From assembly GCF_001457415.1 (NCBI RefSeq), contig NZ_LN881724.1, positions 496,001-560,000 on the forward strand: a stretch of DNA of 64,000 nucleotides. Direction: 5' to 3'. Position 1 is the first letter of the stretch. Every line of letters starts with the position of its first letter. The notes under the pieces are model-generated. The model saw only the letters and a program-made list of their open reading frames with translations. It searched no databases and was not told where the DNA came from. This DNA is from Gorillibacterium timonense (lineage in GTDB: Bacteria > Bacillota > Bacilli > Paenibacillales > NBRC-103111). Made by a program: the position numbers and the translations under genes. Below are positions 53,226-63,530 of this stretch, one piece after another.

Positions 53226-54175
53226 ACACATCTGTGCACATTCAAACCTGCCTTGAGATGCTGGAAGAGTACCGCGAGCGCCGCAGCGCGGCGACGGCGT
53301 CAAGCGCCCGCAAGCTCGAATTTGACCGCGTCGACGGGAAGGATGTCTACAACATCACCGCTCCCTTCGAAGACGAAGGAGAATGGAAGCTGGCCGGCCG
53401 GGTTGAAGGCCGGGATACGGAGTTCTCGGAGGTGCTGATCTTCCACCTGAACGGAGAAGTCTGGGAGCCGGATGCTCGCTATGCGCCGCTGCCGCTTCAA
53501 GATCCGTTCTACACTCGCATCGGCGGAGAGTTGATTCTGGGCGGCGTCTCCCTGATCCCGGACAAGGATGATCCTCATCGGATCGCCTCTTGGGTTACCG
53601 CTTTTCGCCGTGGTGCGGCTCTCTCCGGCTTAACTCCCTTCCTCACCGGCCCCGACCACATGAAGGACGTTCGACTGGTCGAACTGCCGGACGGGGAAAT
53701 CGGGGTTCTGAGCCGCCCGCAGGGCGAGAAGGGCGGACGGGGAAAGATCGGCTTCACCCGTGCGTCTTCTCTCACGGCCGTTACGGCGGAGGAAATCGCC
53801 GCTGCGCCTCTGTTCGAGAGTATGTTCCCCGACGAGGAATGGGGCGGAGCGAACGAAGCCCATGTGCTGAAGAACGGGCTCATCGGCGTACTCGGCCATG
53901 TGGCTAGCTTCGATGAGGCGGGCGACCGCCACTATTACCCGATGACCTTCGCCTTCGATCCCGCGACGCGGAATCGGACGCCGATGAAGATCATCGCGGA
54001 GCGCGCCGATCTGCCGGCAGGACCGGCGAAACGTCCCGATCTCGCCGATATTCTCTTCAGCGGCGGGCTGATCCGCCATGAGGACGGCACGGCCGACCTG
54101 TATGTGGGGATTAGCGACGCGGAAGCGGGCGTGATCCGGCTGCCGGACCCCTTCCTGGAATACGAGGCTTTGTAA
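53219..54175 (+). CDS. DUF1861 beta-propeller protein
   Basis: The 318-residue protein matches DUF1861 as I recall it, a five-bladed propeller related to GH130/GH43 enzymes: GKDVYNITAPFEDEGEWKLAGRVE near the start, HMKDVRLVELPDGEIGVLSRPQG in the middle and LYVGISDAEAGVIRLPDPF at the end. It probably acts on mannoside products, but no activity is assured. The ATG at 53219 overlaps the preceding stop by 7 nt and has GGAGGAA upstream, so it is coupled. A terminator follows. Confidence 0.78.
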   Translation: MLNTSVHIQTCLEMLEEYRERRSAATASSARKLEFDRVDGKDVYNITAPFEDEGEWKLAGRVEGRDTEFSEVLIFHLNGEVWEPDARYAPLPLQDPFYTRIGGELILGGVSLIPDKDDPHRIASWVTAFRRGAALSGLTPFLTGPDHMKDVRLVELPDGEIGVLSRPQGEKGGRGKIGFTRASSLTAVTAEEIAAAPLFESMFPDEEWGGANEAHVLKNGLIGVLGHVASFDEAGDRHYYPMTFAFDPATRNRTPMKIIAERADLPAGPAKRPDLADILFSGGLIRHEDGTADLYVGISDAEAGVIRLPDPFLEYEAL

Positions 54176-54219
54176 GTCAGGTTTTTTAAGGTTTCGTTAG
54201 AACACAGCGCTTCGAACAA

Positions 54220-54252
54220 GGCTGCGAGGACAAACGCTCGCAGTCTTTTTTT
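54220..54252 (+). terminator. Rho-independent terminator
   Basis: CTGCGAG at 54222-54228 pairs with CTCGCAG at 54237-54243, followed by TC and a T run. It separates the transport/phosphorylase operon from the exported-enzyme genes. Confidence 0.8.
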
Positions 54253-54314
54253 CGTTGCTTTGCGAAGAGTGAGCCGGGTTAACCGTGTCAGCAAACCAGC
54301 CCTGCAGACGGGAG

Positions 54315-54368
54315 CCAAGCTAATTAAGCAAGCCGAGCTGACCAAGCTAGCCGAGTTAACCAAGCTGA
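54315..54368 (+). repeat. Three tandem 18-bp repeats
   Basis: GCCAAGCTAATTAAGCAA, GCCGAGCTGACCAAGCTA and GCCGAGTTAACCAAGCTG follow one another without gap, with a partial fourth unit (ACCGAGT) after. They lie between the terminator at 54220 and the promoter region of the large surface protein gene. The role is unknown; a regulator-binding array is possible. Confidence 0.6.
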
Positions 54369-54527
54369 CCGAGTGAAACGAGTCGTAGTTGATGTACACA
54401 CCTCCGTTCGGTGTGGAAAGTTTTTCTCATTATGGCTGTTTTTTTTGCGCTGCTCGAAACCGAGGAAAAAAACAAGAGGAACCCAACAAGAGGACGAGTA
54501 ACGCATGAACTCTTGGAACCGCTACGA

Positions 54528-54541
54528 TTAAAGCGTTTACA
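54528..54541 (+). promoter_or_regulatory. cre-like site before the surface-enzyme gene
   Basis: TTAAAGCGTTTACA matches the CcpA consensus at 13 of 14 positions and lies 36 nt before the ATG at 54578. Catabolite repression is inferred. Confidence 0.6.
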
Positions 54542-54577
54542 TAACCGCTTATTCAACAAACAGGAGGGGTAAAGGTG

Positions 54578-57500
54578 ATGAAAAAAGCAGTTGCGCACTC
54601 CGCCTTGAGCGTGCTCATGGCGGTCTCCGTATTTACAGGCGGGGTGTCGCCGACATTTGCGGCCTCGGAGGGTGCGGGTGGAGGTGGACAACCATCCGGC
54701 GCGTGGGACGGGCAGAATGCCATCCGCTATCTGAACGATTGGCCGAACCTGCCGAGTCCGTTTTTTATCAGAGACTGGAAGGGAACGGCGAATGAATTCT
54801 ACGATTTGGCGTTCGATCCCGCCGCTCTCGGAGAGAGTCTTCCGATCATAAAGACCTTTCAGGTGGATACTCCAACGAGCAGCGGTTTTACCGGTGAAAC
54901 GTTCAGCATGCCGAGCTATTTGGGAGCCTGGAACAAAGGCAATTACGCATCCACTTACAATGTGCAGGTATCCGCAGACGGAACGGATTGGACGACCGTC
55001 TACACCACCAGCAGCGGCAAGGGCATTGCGGAAGACCTTACATTTGCTCCAGTAAACGGCCGGTATATCAAGGTGAACGCCTTGAGCGGGCCTGCTGGAG
55101 CCAAGCTGTTTGAAGTGATCGAGCTTCAAGCGTATGGCGGCGGGTCGGGGAATTTGGCTTTGGGCAAGTCGGCGTCGGCCTCTTCCGCAGGCTCGAAGAA
55201 TCCGGCAGCTTATGCGACCGACGGCAATCTGTCCGCCGGTTGGAAATCAGACTCTGCTGCCAACGAATGGCTTCAGATTGACCTGGGCTCTGTCCAGCCG
55301 CTGGACAAGCTGTCCTTGCTATGGGCTTCGCCTTACGGCGAAGGAGTCAACTCGCTGGCCGCCGTCATGGGCGCGACCTTGATGGGGCGTGACATGACCA
55401 CCTACAACGGCAAAGATTGGGTCAAGATGATCGAGAACTACTACAGCAAGACCGGCGGCAGAGGCTTTGTCACGAACGGACCTGCGGCGTCGGATTCCAC
55501 GGAGAGCTTCTGGTACGATCTGTACCCGACTTTGCTGTTTACGCAAATTGCCGCTTTGTATCCCAACGCCGACAGTCTCAACGACAAAGCGCTCGATGTA
55601 GCCGACAGCTGGCTGGAAGCGCTTGCGGTTCTCGATCACAATTGGGATCACACCGGATTCTCTTTCAAGTCGATGGCGGTCACCGAAACCGGACGGTGGA
55701 CGGAGCCGGACGCTGCCATCGGTGTCGCTTATCTGGAATACATGGCTTATCTGAAGACCGGTGAGCAGAAGTATTTGGATGCCGCAGCCAAATGTATGAC
55801 GCAGGCGAGCGCGTTCGGCTACAATCCGCTTTATGAGATCGTCGGTTCCTTCGGCCCTTATTTGGCCGCTCGCATGAATGCCGACATCAATGGAGGTTTC
55901 CCGGTCAACAAGTTCCTCGATTGGGTATTCTCCGAAAGCTCTGATAGACGCAATGGATGGGGCACGGCGAACGGCCGCTGGGGAGCTTACGACGCCTACG
56001 GCTTGCTTGGCTCCACCAACGACACGAGCGGGTATGCCTTCGCGATGAACACCTTTGTCTCGGCGGGTGCGCTTGCGCCGGTGGCCCGGTACTCTCCGGA
56101 ATACAGCAAGGAGATCGGTCGGTACCTGCTCCAGGTTGCCAACAATTCCAATCTGTTCTTCCCCGACGGTCTGCCGACATCCATGCAGACGAACGCCGAA
56201 TGGTACGAGAAGACGGGGATCACTTCCATCGCTTATGAGGGAGTGCGCAACAAGGGGAAAACGCAGCCGTACGCCACAGGCGATTTTCCCGGCTATTACG
56301 GCATCTACAGCACAGCTCCGATCGGGATGCTGGCGGCGATAACCGAGAAAACGAATGTGGACGGCATCTTGAGGTTTGACTTGCTGAAGACCGATTTCTT
56401 GCATGAGAACGCGTATCCTACTTATCTGTACTATAACCCTTTTGAGACGGCGCAAACGGTCGATATCTCGGTTGGCACAGAACCGAAGGATCTGTACGAT
56501 GCCGCGACAGGACGCTTCCTTGCCCGCGGTGTAACCGGAACGGCAAGCTTCGAAATGGCGGGCGATTCCGCCGTACAGCTCGTATTGGCGCCTGCGGATG
56601 GTACGCTGACGCAAGCAAGCAATCGGGTGATGATCGACGGGGTTACCGTGGGCTATCAGTCCGCATCCGTCTATGTTTCGAATCTGGCGAATGGCGACGA
56701 GATCACCGAAGCCGTTCCACTTCAGCTTCATGTTCGCTTGCCGGAAGGCGATTCCTTGCAGGAGCTTACGATCTCGTTCGGTGGAAAAACCGTCTATACG
56801 GGAACCGAAGTCCCCGAAGATCTGCGACTGGACCCGTCTCTCAACGGCAATGGCAAACAAAATCTTCTTGCGACGGTCACCTCCAAGAACGGCCTCAAGG
56901 CAACCAGCTCGATCGTCCTCACGGCTCGAAGCCATACGGGAGGAATCGCTTATTATGCAGGTGCCGATGACTTGGCTGAATGGAAAACCGACAATACCAC
57001 CGTATCAAGTGACGGCAGCACGGCAGAACTAACGGTGAAGCCGGGCCAATCCTGGGGAACGTTGACTGGCGGCAGCTTCGAGTTGGATTTCAGCCGTCAG
57101 CCTCTATTGACGATTCAGGTGCAGGATACGACGAAGAACTGGGGCGCCAAGCTTGTCGATGAATCGACCGGGCAGCAGTACTATGTGCAGGGAGATGTCA
57201 GCAACGCCGGAGTCTTCCGCTATGAGCTGCCGGATGCTTTGAAGGTTTATTCTCAAACCGCCGACCTGTCGGGCGTGCGCAAGGTCCATCTGATTCTATT
57301 CGCGGCTGGCGGAGAAGGCTCGAAGACGGGATTCTCCAAGGTGGAGATCGGGTATGGCAAGGCGGATACCGCTTATGCGGCCGATGCGCAGGCGATCTCG
57401 CAATGGGAACCCAATCCGCTCATGCCTGCCGCTGCCAGCTTGTCCAACGACTCCTCCGCAGCGGTGATCACGGAGAATCACGAGGGGTATGGCAGTGCCG

Positions 57501-60500
57501 TCTCGCCGTTCGTACCGATCGATTTCAGCCGTGCTCCGCTTCTTACGATGAATGTGTCTGCAGTAAGCCATAACTGGTTTCTCAAGCTGCAAACCGCGGA
57601 CAACGCAGATCAGAACGGGTACTACTTGAAGGGAGACAACAGCGAAACCGGTACGATCACATTGGACCTGAATGAAGTGCTAAGCGCCAATCATGCGAAT
57701 GTATCGGGGCAAAAGCAGGTTCAGCTCTGGCTGGGCGCTTCCGGAGGAACGGGATCGAATGTGACTGTCAAAGACATTCAAATCACCTATCAGCAGCGGG
57801 GAGTCGAGTTGAACAAGGTCGTTCTGACAGCCGGAAAAAGCAATCTGTTGGAAGGTGAAGCCGTTCGTTTGGACGTATCCGGACAAATGAGCGACGGCAC
57901 CGTGGCCGATCTGACCAACGCTCGTATGGTTTATACGAGCAGCAGGCCTGATGTCCTAGCGGTTTCGGACAACGGAACGGCTGTGGCATTAAAAGCCGGT
58001 GATTCTCTGGTTTCGGTTGCCGTCACGGTTGGGGATAAGACCGTCTTCTCTAACTCACTCCCGCTTCATGTCGGGTACCTGACGAACGCCTTCTCGGCCG
58101 AAGCTGTTGATATCGCCGGCTGGGAACCGAAAACCCCCGTTACCGTTGAGCTGGCGAATGATGCGAGCCAGACGGTAATCCGGGAGCAAAAAGACGGTTG
58201 GGCTATGCTGGCATCACCCTATTTTCCGATCGATTGGGACAAGCACCCCCAGATTCAGCTTCGGGTGAATGGAGTTGAAGGGAAATGGTTTATGAAGGTG
58301 CACACGGACGATCCCGCTGATGTGAATGGCTATTATGTGCGCGGAGACAATACCGATCTCGGCGTCATCTCCTTTGATCTTCTCGATGCAGTTAAAGCTT
58401 ATCAGCCTGATGCGGTTCTGAGCGGCAAGCACATGCTCCAGCTCTATCTGGGTACTTCGGGCGGAAGCGGGGCAGAGGTCACGGTGAGCGGCGTACAGGT
58501 CATTTATCCGCCCGTACTCAGTTCCGTTCGCTTAACTGCCGACAAAACCAATTTCTCTGCCGGCGAGACAGGTTCGCTGCGAGTAGTTGGTACGATGAGC
58601 GATGGTTCGACAGCTGATCTGTCTGTAGCTCACGTCACCTATTCCAGCAGCAAGCCGGAGGTTGTGGAAGTGACGGAAGGCGGTCTCATCCGGGCGGGTC
58701 AAGCGGGAACGGCGGAGCTGTCGGCTGTCGTGACCTTGGGAGACGTAACAGTGGCAGCCGATTCCTTGACCGTCAACGTTTCGAACCGCATAACGGCGTT
58801 CAGCCAAACGGCAGCGGACATTCTTCGTTGGCAGCCGGTCGGCATTATGCCCGCAACAACTCGTTCGGACAACTCCGGTAACACGGTCGTTACCGAAAAT
58901 AACGGGGGGTGGGGAGCGATAGGGTCCTCCTACTTCGATCTGGATTTGGACCGTTCTCCCCGTCTTACCATCGACATCAAGGATGTCAGCTCCAATTGGT
59001 TTCTGAAGCTGCACACGGACGATCCAGCGGATACCTACGGGTATTACCTGAAAGGAGATAACCGGGAAACGGGCAAATTTGACTTGAACGTAGCCGACCT
59101 CCTGTCATCGGAGGGAATGAGCGGCGTTCAGCATGTTCAATTGTGGCTGGGCGCTTCCGGCGGAACCGGAGCAACGGTTACAGTGGGTAGTCTGGAGATC
59201 ACCTATGCAGACGCGCCGACGCCAACGCCGACACCGGAACCGTCGGAAGATCCGACACCAACACCTACACCGGTGCCGTCGGAAGACCCGACACCTACGC
59301 CGACACCAACACCAGCACCGTCGGAAGACCCGACTCCAACGCCGACACCGACTCCATCGGAAGACCCGAAGCCAACACCAACACCGACGCCGTCGGAAGA
59401 TCCGACGCCGACTTCAACGCCGACATCAACGTCGAAACCGACACCGACTCCAGTTGTTACCGAATCGGAGGTACGCTTGGCATTAGCTGAATCGGCGATC
59501 ACCCTTGACACGTCAGAGGTCGAGGGGCATGACCAAACCGTTGCAACCCTGCATGGAGAGGACCTGATTGCGGTCATCGATCAATTGCGACTGGCCTCTG
59601 TAGGGACGGATTCAAGCGTGCCGAAGGTGATTCGAGTGAATCTCGAGGGTACATCAACCGGGGATATCAAGGTCGTCATTCCCGCCAGCGCAGCCGCTTA
59701 CGCCCAAAAGACACTGCCCAACGTCTTGTTATCCGTGTCCGATTCGGCCGGCGGATACCGCTTGCCTCTTGACGCGGTCGATCTGCCTTCCCTGGCAAAA
59801 TCACTCGGAACCGATCTCGACAGCCTCACCCTTGTCATCCGCATCGCCAAGGTGTCGGAGCAGGACAGCGATCAGGTTCGAGCAAGCCTGGCGCGGGTTG
59901 GCGCAACCCCTCTCGCCGCTGCCCTTGACTTTACCGTCACGGCTGAAGCAGGAGGCCGACAAGCGCTCGTCACGAACTATGGCGGCACCTATGTGGAAAG
60001 GACGATTCACGTCCCGGCATCGGTCAGCCCAGCCCGTACGACCGCGGTCAGGATTGATCCTTCTACGGGCCAAGTCTCCTCTGTTCCCGCTCGGTTCCAG
60101 GCTGTGAAGGACGGAACCGATGTGACGATTCTGAGTACCAGCAACAGCAGCTATACCGTGGCTTCGGTAAACAAGACGTTCACGGATATGGACGGACATT
60201 GGGCGAAGGCCGACATCGAATTGCTCGCGTCCAAGCTGGTCGTGAACGGCACGACAGCGTCGCAATATGAGCCGGATCGGCAGGTGACGCGCGCGGAATT
60301 TACCGCGATGCTCGTTCGGGCTCTTGCTTTGGAACCATCGAGTGACGCAGCATCTCGGTTCCAGGATGTACGACCGGACGCTTGGTATGCAGGTGCGGTT
60401 AGCGCCGCAAGCGAAGCGCGTTTGGTGCAAGGGACGGGGCCGAACCGATTCGACCCCGACAGCACCCTCACGCGGGAGCAAATGGCCGTCATGACGGCCG

Positions 60501-60760
60501 CGGCTTTAAGCTTCGCGCAGCAGAGATCGGCTTCTGCCCCCAATGCAACCGCCGCGCTTGCCGGATTTGCTGATGCTTCTGCCATCAGCTCATGGGCAAG
60601 GGACGCGGTGGCCGCACTGGCCGAAGCTAAGATCATGTGCGGCGCATCGACCTCCGCATTCGAGCCTGGCTCCGCTGTGACCCGGGCGCAGGCGGCAGCC
60701 GTCGTGAGCCGTCTTCTGCAGCAGGTCTCGTTTCTGGATGGTCGGGACTCTATCGATTAA
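54578..60760 (+). CDS. Giant SLH-anchored multidomain protein, same unknown enzyme family
   Basis: The protein has about 2060 residues. Order: signal peptide (1-30); the unknown enzyme domain (about 45-680) interrupted at 125-254 by a permuted F5/8 C domain; an Ig-like linker (690-785); four related beta-sandwich modules (about 788-927, 930-1073, 1166-1312, 1405-1545), each with GYYLKGDN- and [10 protein letters not shown]-like motifs; two Big2-like domains between them (1078-1165, 1315-1402); a Pro-Thr-Ser-Glu-Asp linker (1548-1626); a mixed domain (1630-1862); and three SLH repeats (about 1866-2045). SLH repeats bind pyruvylated cell-wall polysaccharide, so it sits on the cell surface. CAGGAGGGG precedes GTG 54575/ATG 54578. 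Family patches EPDAAIG, YEGVR and PYATGD are kept. Confidence 0.8.
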   Translation: MKKAVAHSALSVLMAVSVFTGGVSPTFAASEGAGGGGQPSGAWDGQNAIRYLNDWPNLPSPFFIRDWKGTANEFYDLAFDPAALGESLPIIKTFQVDTPTSSGFTGETFSMPSYLGAWNKGNYASTYNVQVSADGTDWTTVYTTSSGKGIAEDLTFAPVNGRYIKVNALSGPAGAKLFEVIELQAYGGGSGNLALGKSASASSAGSKNPAAYATDGNLSAGWKSDSAANEWLQIDLGSVQPLDKLSLLWASPYGEGVNSLAAVMGATLMGRDMTTYNGKDWVKMIENYYSKTGGRGFVTNGPAASDSTESFWYDLYPTLLFTQIAALYPNADSLNDKALDVADSWLEALAVLDHNWDHTGFSFKSMAVTETGRWTEPDAAIGVAYLEYMAYLKTGEQKYLDAAAKCMTQASAFGYNPLYEIVGSFGPYLAARMNADINGGFPVNKFLDWVFSESSDRRNGWGTANGRWGAYDAYGLLGSTNDTSGYAFAMNTFVSAGALAPVARYSPEYSKEIGRYLLQVANNSNLFFPDGLPTSMQTNAEWYEKTGITSIAYEGVRNKGKTQPYATGDFPGYYGIYSTAPIGMLAAITEKTNVDGILRFDLLKTDFLHENAYPTYLYYNPFETAQTVDISVGTEPKDLYDAATGRFLARGVTGTASFEMAGDSAVQLVLAPADGTLTQASNRVMIDGVTVGYQSASVYVSNLANGDEITEAVPLQLHVRLPEGDSLQELTISFGGKTVYTGTEVPEDLRLDPSLNGNGKQNLLATVTSKNGLKATSSIVLTARSHTGGIAYYAGADDLAEWKTDNTTVSSDGSTAELTVKPGQSWGTLTGGSFELDFSRQPLLTIQVQDTTKNWGAKLVDESTGQQYYVQGDVSNAGVFRYELPDALKVYSQTADLSGVRKVHLILFAAGGEGSKTGFSKVEIGYGKADTAYAADAQAISQWEPNPLMPAAASLSNDSSAAVITENHEGYGSAVSPFVPIDFSRAPLLTMNVSAVSHNWFLKLQTADNADQNGYYLKGDNSETGTITLDLNEVLSANHANVSGQKQVQLWLGASGGTGSNVTVKDIQITYQQRGVELNKVVLTAGKSNLLEGEAVRLDVSGQMSDGTVADLTNARMVYTSSRPDVLAVSDNGTAVALKAGDSLVSVAVTVGDKTVFSNSLPLHVGYLTNAFSAEAVDIAGWEPKTPVTVELANDASQTVIREQKDGWAMLASPYFPIDWDKHPQIQLRVNGVEGKWFMKVHTDDPADVNGYYVRGDNTDLGVISFDLLDAVKAYQPDAVLSGKHMLQLYLGTSGGSGAEVTVSGVQVIYPPVLSSVRLTADKTNFSAGETGSLRVVGTMSDGSTADLSVAHVTYSSSKPEVVEVTEGGLIRAGQAGTAELSAVVTLGDVTVAADSLTVNVSNRITAFSQTAADILRWQPVGIMPATTRSDNSGNTVVTENNGGWGAIGSSYFDLDLDRSPRLTIDIKDVSSNWFLKLHTDDPADTYGYYLKGDNRETGKFDLNVADLLSSEGMSGVQHVQLWLGASGGTGATVTVGSLEITYADAPTPTPTPEPSEDPTPTPTPVPSEDPTPTPTPTPAPSEDPTPTPTPTPSEDPKPTPTPTPSEDPTPTSTPTSTSKPTPTPVVTESEVRLALAESAITLDTSEVEGHDQTVATLHGEDLIAVIDQLRLASVGTDSSVPKVIRVNLEGTSTGDIKVVIPASAAAYAQKTLPNVLLSVSDSAGGYRLPLDAVDLPSLAKSLGTDLDSLTLVIRIAKVSEQDSDQVRASLARVGATPLAAALDFTVTAEAGGRQALVTNYGGTYVERTIHVPASVSPARTTAVRIDPSTGQVSSVPARFQAVKDGTDVTILSTSNSSYTVASVNKTFTDMDGHWAKADIELLASKLVVNGTTASQYEPDRQVTRAEFTAMLVRALALEPSSDAASRFQDVRPDAWYAGAVSAASEARLVQGTGPNRFDPDSTLTREQMAVMTAAALSFAQQRSASAPNATAALAGFADASAISSWARDAVAALAEAKIMCGASTSAFEPGSAVTRAQAAAVVSRLLQQVSFLDGRDSID
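54947..55336 (+). other. Circularly permuted F5/8 type C domain insertion
   Basis: These 390 bp encode residues 125-254 of the SLH protein. The second half of a discoidin domain ([18 protein letters not shown] to IELQAYG) comes first, then a GGSG linker, then the first half ([12 protein letters not shown] to LSLLWASPY). Removing it restores a gap-free alignment with the cytosolic paralogue (SYLGA, then 11 variable residues, to AAV). TTACG flanks the segment at 54943-54947 and 55333-55337. Confidence 0.8.
59216..59452 (+). repeat. PTPTPxPSEDP linker repeats
   Basis: The linker is made of about six copies of a unit encoding [12 protein letters not shown], with the DNA core CCGTCGGAAGACCCGAC repeated with small changes. 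It links the binding modules to the wall-anchoring part. Such arrays change length by slippage. The mannanase at 10284 has a comparable but SED-free linker. Confidence 0.75.
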
Positions 60761-60772
60761 CGCGAAACAGGC

Positions 60773-60803
60773 AGCCGGTTGGCCTTTCAATCGTCAACCG
60801 GCT
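60773..60803 (+). terminator. Hairpin between the two exported-enzyme genes
   Basis: AGCCGGTTG at 60773-60781 pairs with CAACCGGCT at 60795-60803, followed by a pyrimidine-rich CTCTTTCTCC rather than a T run. It may be a weak terminator allowing read-through into the next gene. Confidence 0.5.
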
Positions 60804-60840
60804 CTCTTTCTCCATGCAAGCAATACCTAGGAGGCCATTC

Positions 60841-63351
60841 ATGAAACGACTAACCAGAGGACTCACCCTCTTAACGGCTGTAAGCTTGGTCGGCGGTATC
60901 GTCACCGCCGGTCCCGTTGCGGTGAAAGCTGATTCAACGAGCCAACCGGTGACACAAAGCTCGATCCCGTATCTGGAATACTACGTGCCGAACAGCCCTG
61001 CTAATTATGTCATGAAGGACTGGTACAACACCGCGCGTGCTTTTGATTCGTTCGTATTCAACTTCACCCAATCCGGCACTAACTTGCCTGTAGCCGCTTG
61101 GGATGACACCCACTACAACATGAACTCCACCACCTTCAAAATGCCCACTTACATCACCGGCGCTCCTCACAACACGATGCCGGCAGACGGTGCGCAGGAA
61201 GCGCTCGCGGCTTTATCCGCCGTCCTCGGCGGCTCACTGGTGGGGATCGATAAGAGCAATCAAACGGGCAGCGGCTATAGCAACGTGAACTTTGTCCGCA
61301 TGATTCAAACCTTCAAAAACTCGGAAGGGATCATCTCCAATAATCCGACCTCTCTCTCGGGCGGTCAGGAATTCTGGTACATGCTGACACCAACTTTGCA
61401 GTTTGCGGCTCTCGATTCTCTCTATCCCGGCGTAACCGATATGGATACGATCATGCGGACGGTGTCCGACAAATGGTATGACGCCATCGTCAAGATGGGC
61501 GGCGCCAATGTGAATTTCAACTATTACACGTACAATTTCACGACAAACGCACCGGTGACGGGACCGTATTCCCAACCGGACGCTGCCGCTGGCGCGGGTC
61601 TGCTCATGTATTACGCCTATCAAAAATTCGGGGATGCCAAATTTCTGAACGCTGCGACCTGGTGCATGCAGTTTTTGCAAAATCTTTCGTTTAACCCGCT
61701 CTACGAGGACTTGGCGTATTTTGCCCCGCTCCTGGGAGCGCGGTTGAACGCGGAGCAGGGTCAGAACAACGACATTGCTAAAATGCTCAATTGGACTTTC
61801 ACGGACAGCGCTCCGAGCCAGCGTAAAGGGTGGGGGATGACCACCGGCAACTGGGGAGTAGCGGAAGCAAACGGCTTGCTCGGAAGCACGACGGACACCA
61901 AGGGCTATGCGTTCTCGATGAACACGTTTATCGGAGCCATGGGACTTGTGCCGGTGGCGCGTTACGATCAGCAGTATGCACGAGCGATCGGCAAGTGGAT
62001 GCTGAACGCGGCGAGCAATTCCCGGTTCTTCTATGCCGACGCCCTGGATTCCACTCATCAGGATGGCCTTTCCTGGACGGGAGATCAGGGCCGAGTCGTG
62101 CCTTATGAAGGGCTGCGCCATTACAAGAGAGTTGGATATAGCACTCCGTATCAGATCGACTATAATACGTATCCATTCGCGACCGGAGACGCGGTGGGCT
62201 GGAATTTTGGCACCAATTTTGGCGTCTACTCGGGGGCCTTGTCCGGCGTGTTCGGCGGCATGATCTCGACGACGAACGTAAATAAGATTCTGCAGCTGGA
62301 TCTGAACAAGGCGGACTTCTTCCCGGTGGACGGGTATCAAACTTACCTGTACTACAACCCTTATGAGACCAGCCAATCCGTCCAAATTGATGTGGGCGCA
62401 GCTTCGAAGGATCTGTACGATGCGGTGAGCGATACCAATCTGAAGACGAATGTCAGCGGAGTCCAATCCTTCACGATTGCCCCCGATTCGGCTGTCGTGC
62501 TGGTGCTGGCACCTGCAAACGGAACGAAAACTTACAGCGGCCAAACCATCTTGATCAACTCCAAGTTCGTCGGCCACCGCCCGGTGACGAATTTGGCATC
62601 CGGCAAGACGGCGACCGCCAGCTCGACGGTAAACGGCAACGTGGCAGCGGGAGTCACCGACGGCACGACGGCTACCCGCTGGGAATCGGCGACCAGTGAT
62701 CCGCAGTGGATTCAAGTCGATCTGGGCAGCTCCAAAACCGTCGGCAAGGTCGTCCTGAACTGGGAAGCGGCGTATGCCAAAACCTATCAAATCCAAACCT
62801 CTCTTGACGGAACCAACTGGACGAACGTGTACAGTACAACGGCCGGTACCGGCGGGGTCGAACCGATCTCCTTTTCACCCGTGAACGCTCGGTATGTGAG
62901 AATGTACGGGACGGCGCGGGGAACCAGCTGGGCTTATTCCCTCTATGAATTCGGGGTGTATGCGCCGGATGATCTCGCGCGGAATCGCCCCGTATCCGCC
63001 AGCTCGACGGTGAACGGGAACCTTCCGACATTTGTAGTCGATGGCACGACGGCAACCCGCTGGGAGTCGACGGCCAGCGACCCGCAGTGGCTTCAAATCG
63101 ATCTGGGCAGCTCGAAGACCGTCGGTAGAACGATTCTCCGCTGGGAAGCGGCTTACGGCAAAACCTATCAAATTCAGTTATCGACGGACGGAACAACCTG
63201 GACCAACGCTTACAGCACCGTCTCGGCAACGGGAGGGGTGGAGAATATCACGTTCACACCCACAACCGCCCGGTATGTGAGGCTCTCCTGCACGCAGAGG
63301 GGAACCACGTACGCGTATTCCTTGTATGACCTGGAGCTGTACGCAAACTGA
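60841..63351 (+). CDS. Secreted member of the unknown enzyme family with two F5/8 C domains
   Basis: The 836-residue protein has a signal peptide (1-31), the unknown enzyme domain (about 40-575) and two C-terminal discoidin-type F5/8 C domains (about 582-708 and 710-836). These are nearly alike (both with WESATSDPQW- or WESTASDPQW-type patches) and probably bind a polysaccharide. Family patches are QPDAAAG, GYAFSMNTF, IGKWMLNAAS, YEGLR, PFATGD and YQTYLYYNPY. The Glu of EPDAA is Gln here, so that residue is not the conserved catalyst. GGAGG precedes the ATG at 60841. It has no SLH domains and should be released. Confidence 0.75.
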   Translation: MKRLTRGLTLLTAVSLVGGIVTAGPVAVKADSTSQPVTQSSIPYLEYYVPNSPANYVMKDWYNTARAFDSFVFNFTQSGTNLPVAAWDDTHYNMNSTTFKMPTYITGAPHNTMPADGAQEALAALSAVLGGSLVGIDKSNQTGSGYSNVNFVRMIQTFKNSEGIISNNPTSLSGGQEFWYMLTPTLQFAALDSLYPGVTDMDTIMRTVSDKWYDAIVKMGGANVNFNYYTYNFTTNAPVTGPYSQPDAAAGAGLLMYYAYQKFGDAKFLNAATWCMQFLQNLSFNPLYEDLAYFAPLLGARLNAEQGQNNDIAKMLNWTFTDSAPSQRKGWGMTTGNWGVAEANGLLGSTTDTKGYAFSMNTFIGAMGLVPVARYDQQYARAIGKWMLNAASNSRFFYADALDSTHQDGLSWTGDQGRVVPYEGLRHYKRVGYSTPYQIDYNTYPFATGDAVGWNFGTNFGVYSGALSGVFGGMISTTNVNKILQLDLNKADFFPVDGYQTYLYYNPYETSQSVQIDVGAASKDLYDAVSDTNLKTNVSGVQSFTIAPDSAVVLVLAPANGTKTYSGQTILINSKFVGHRPVTNLASGKTATASSTVNGNVAAGVTDGTTATRWESATSDPQWIQVDLGSSKTVGKVVLNWEAAYAKTYQIQTSLDGTNWTNVYSTTAGTGGVEPISFSPVNARYVRMYGTARGTSWAYSLYEFGVYAPDDLARNRPVSASSTVNGNLPTFVVDGTTATRWESTASDPQWLQIDLGSSKTVGRTILRWEAAYGKTYQIQLSTDGTTWTNAYSTVSATGGVENITFTPTTARYVRLSCTQRGTTYAYSLYDLELYAN

Positions 63352-63470
63352 TGGAACTGCCTGTAAATCCGGGGGTCAAACCACCTTAATCATGTGGATT
63401 AGAATCGGCGCTACCTGGCATGAGAACAGGGCGTTGAACCCACTTTTGTGAGTGGACAGCATACCGGGTG

Positions 63471-63499
63471 TTGAGTTTCAGGGCATCGTATGCTATAGT
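63471..63499 (+). promoter_or_regulatory. Promoter of the ABC-F gene
   Basis: TTGAGT (63471-63476), 17 bp and TATAGT (63494-63499) make a good sigma-A promoter. It lies 32 nt before the leader peptide, leaving a transcribed leader of about 235 nt before the ABC-F start. Confidence 0.6.
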
Positions 63500-63530
63500 T
63501 CTTTCAACGAAATCGATTGGAGTTGAAAAG

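Noticed and set aside
55319-56935. Long minus-strand open frame opposite the giant surface protein gene
   Set aside because: It mirrors the codon pattern of the sense gene and gives an Arg/His-rich sequence without recognisable domains.
59216-59452. Regular repeats in the linker considered as a CRISPR-like array
   Set aside because: The units are direct in-frame coding repeats without spacers and encode a Pro-Thr-Ser-Glu-Asp linker.
61234-62796. Long minus-strand open frame opposite the secreted enzyme gene
   Set aside because: It is an antisense shadow of a supported gene with signal peptide and discoidin domains.
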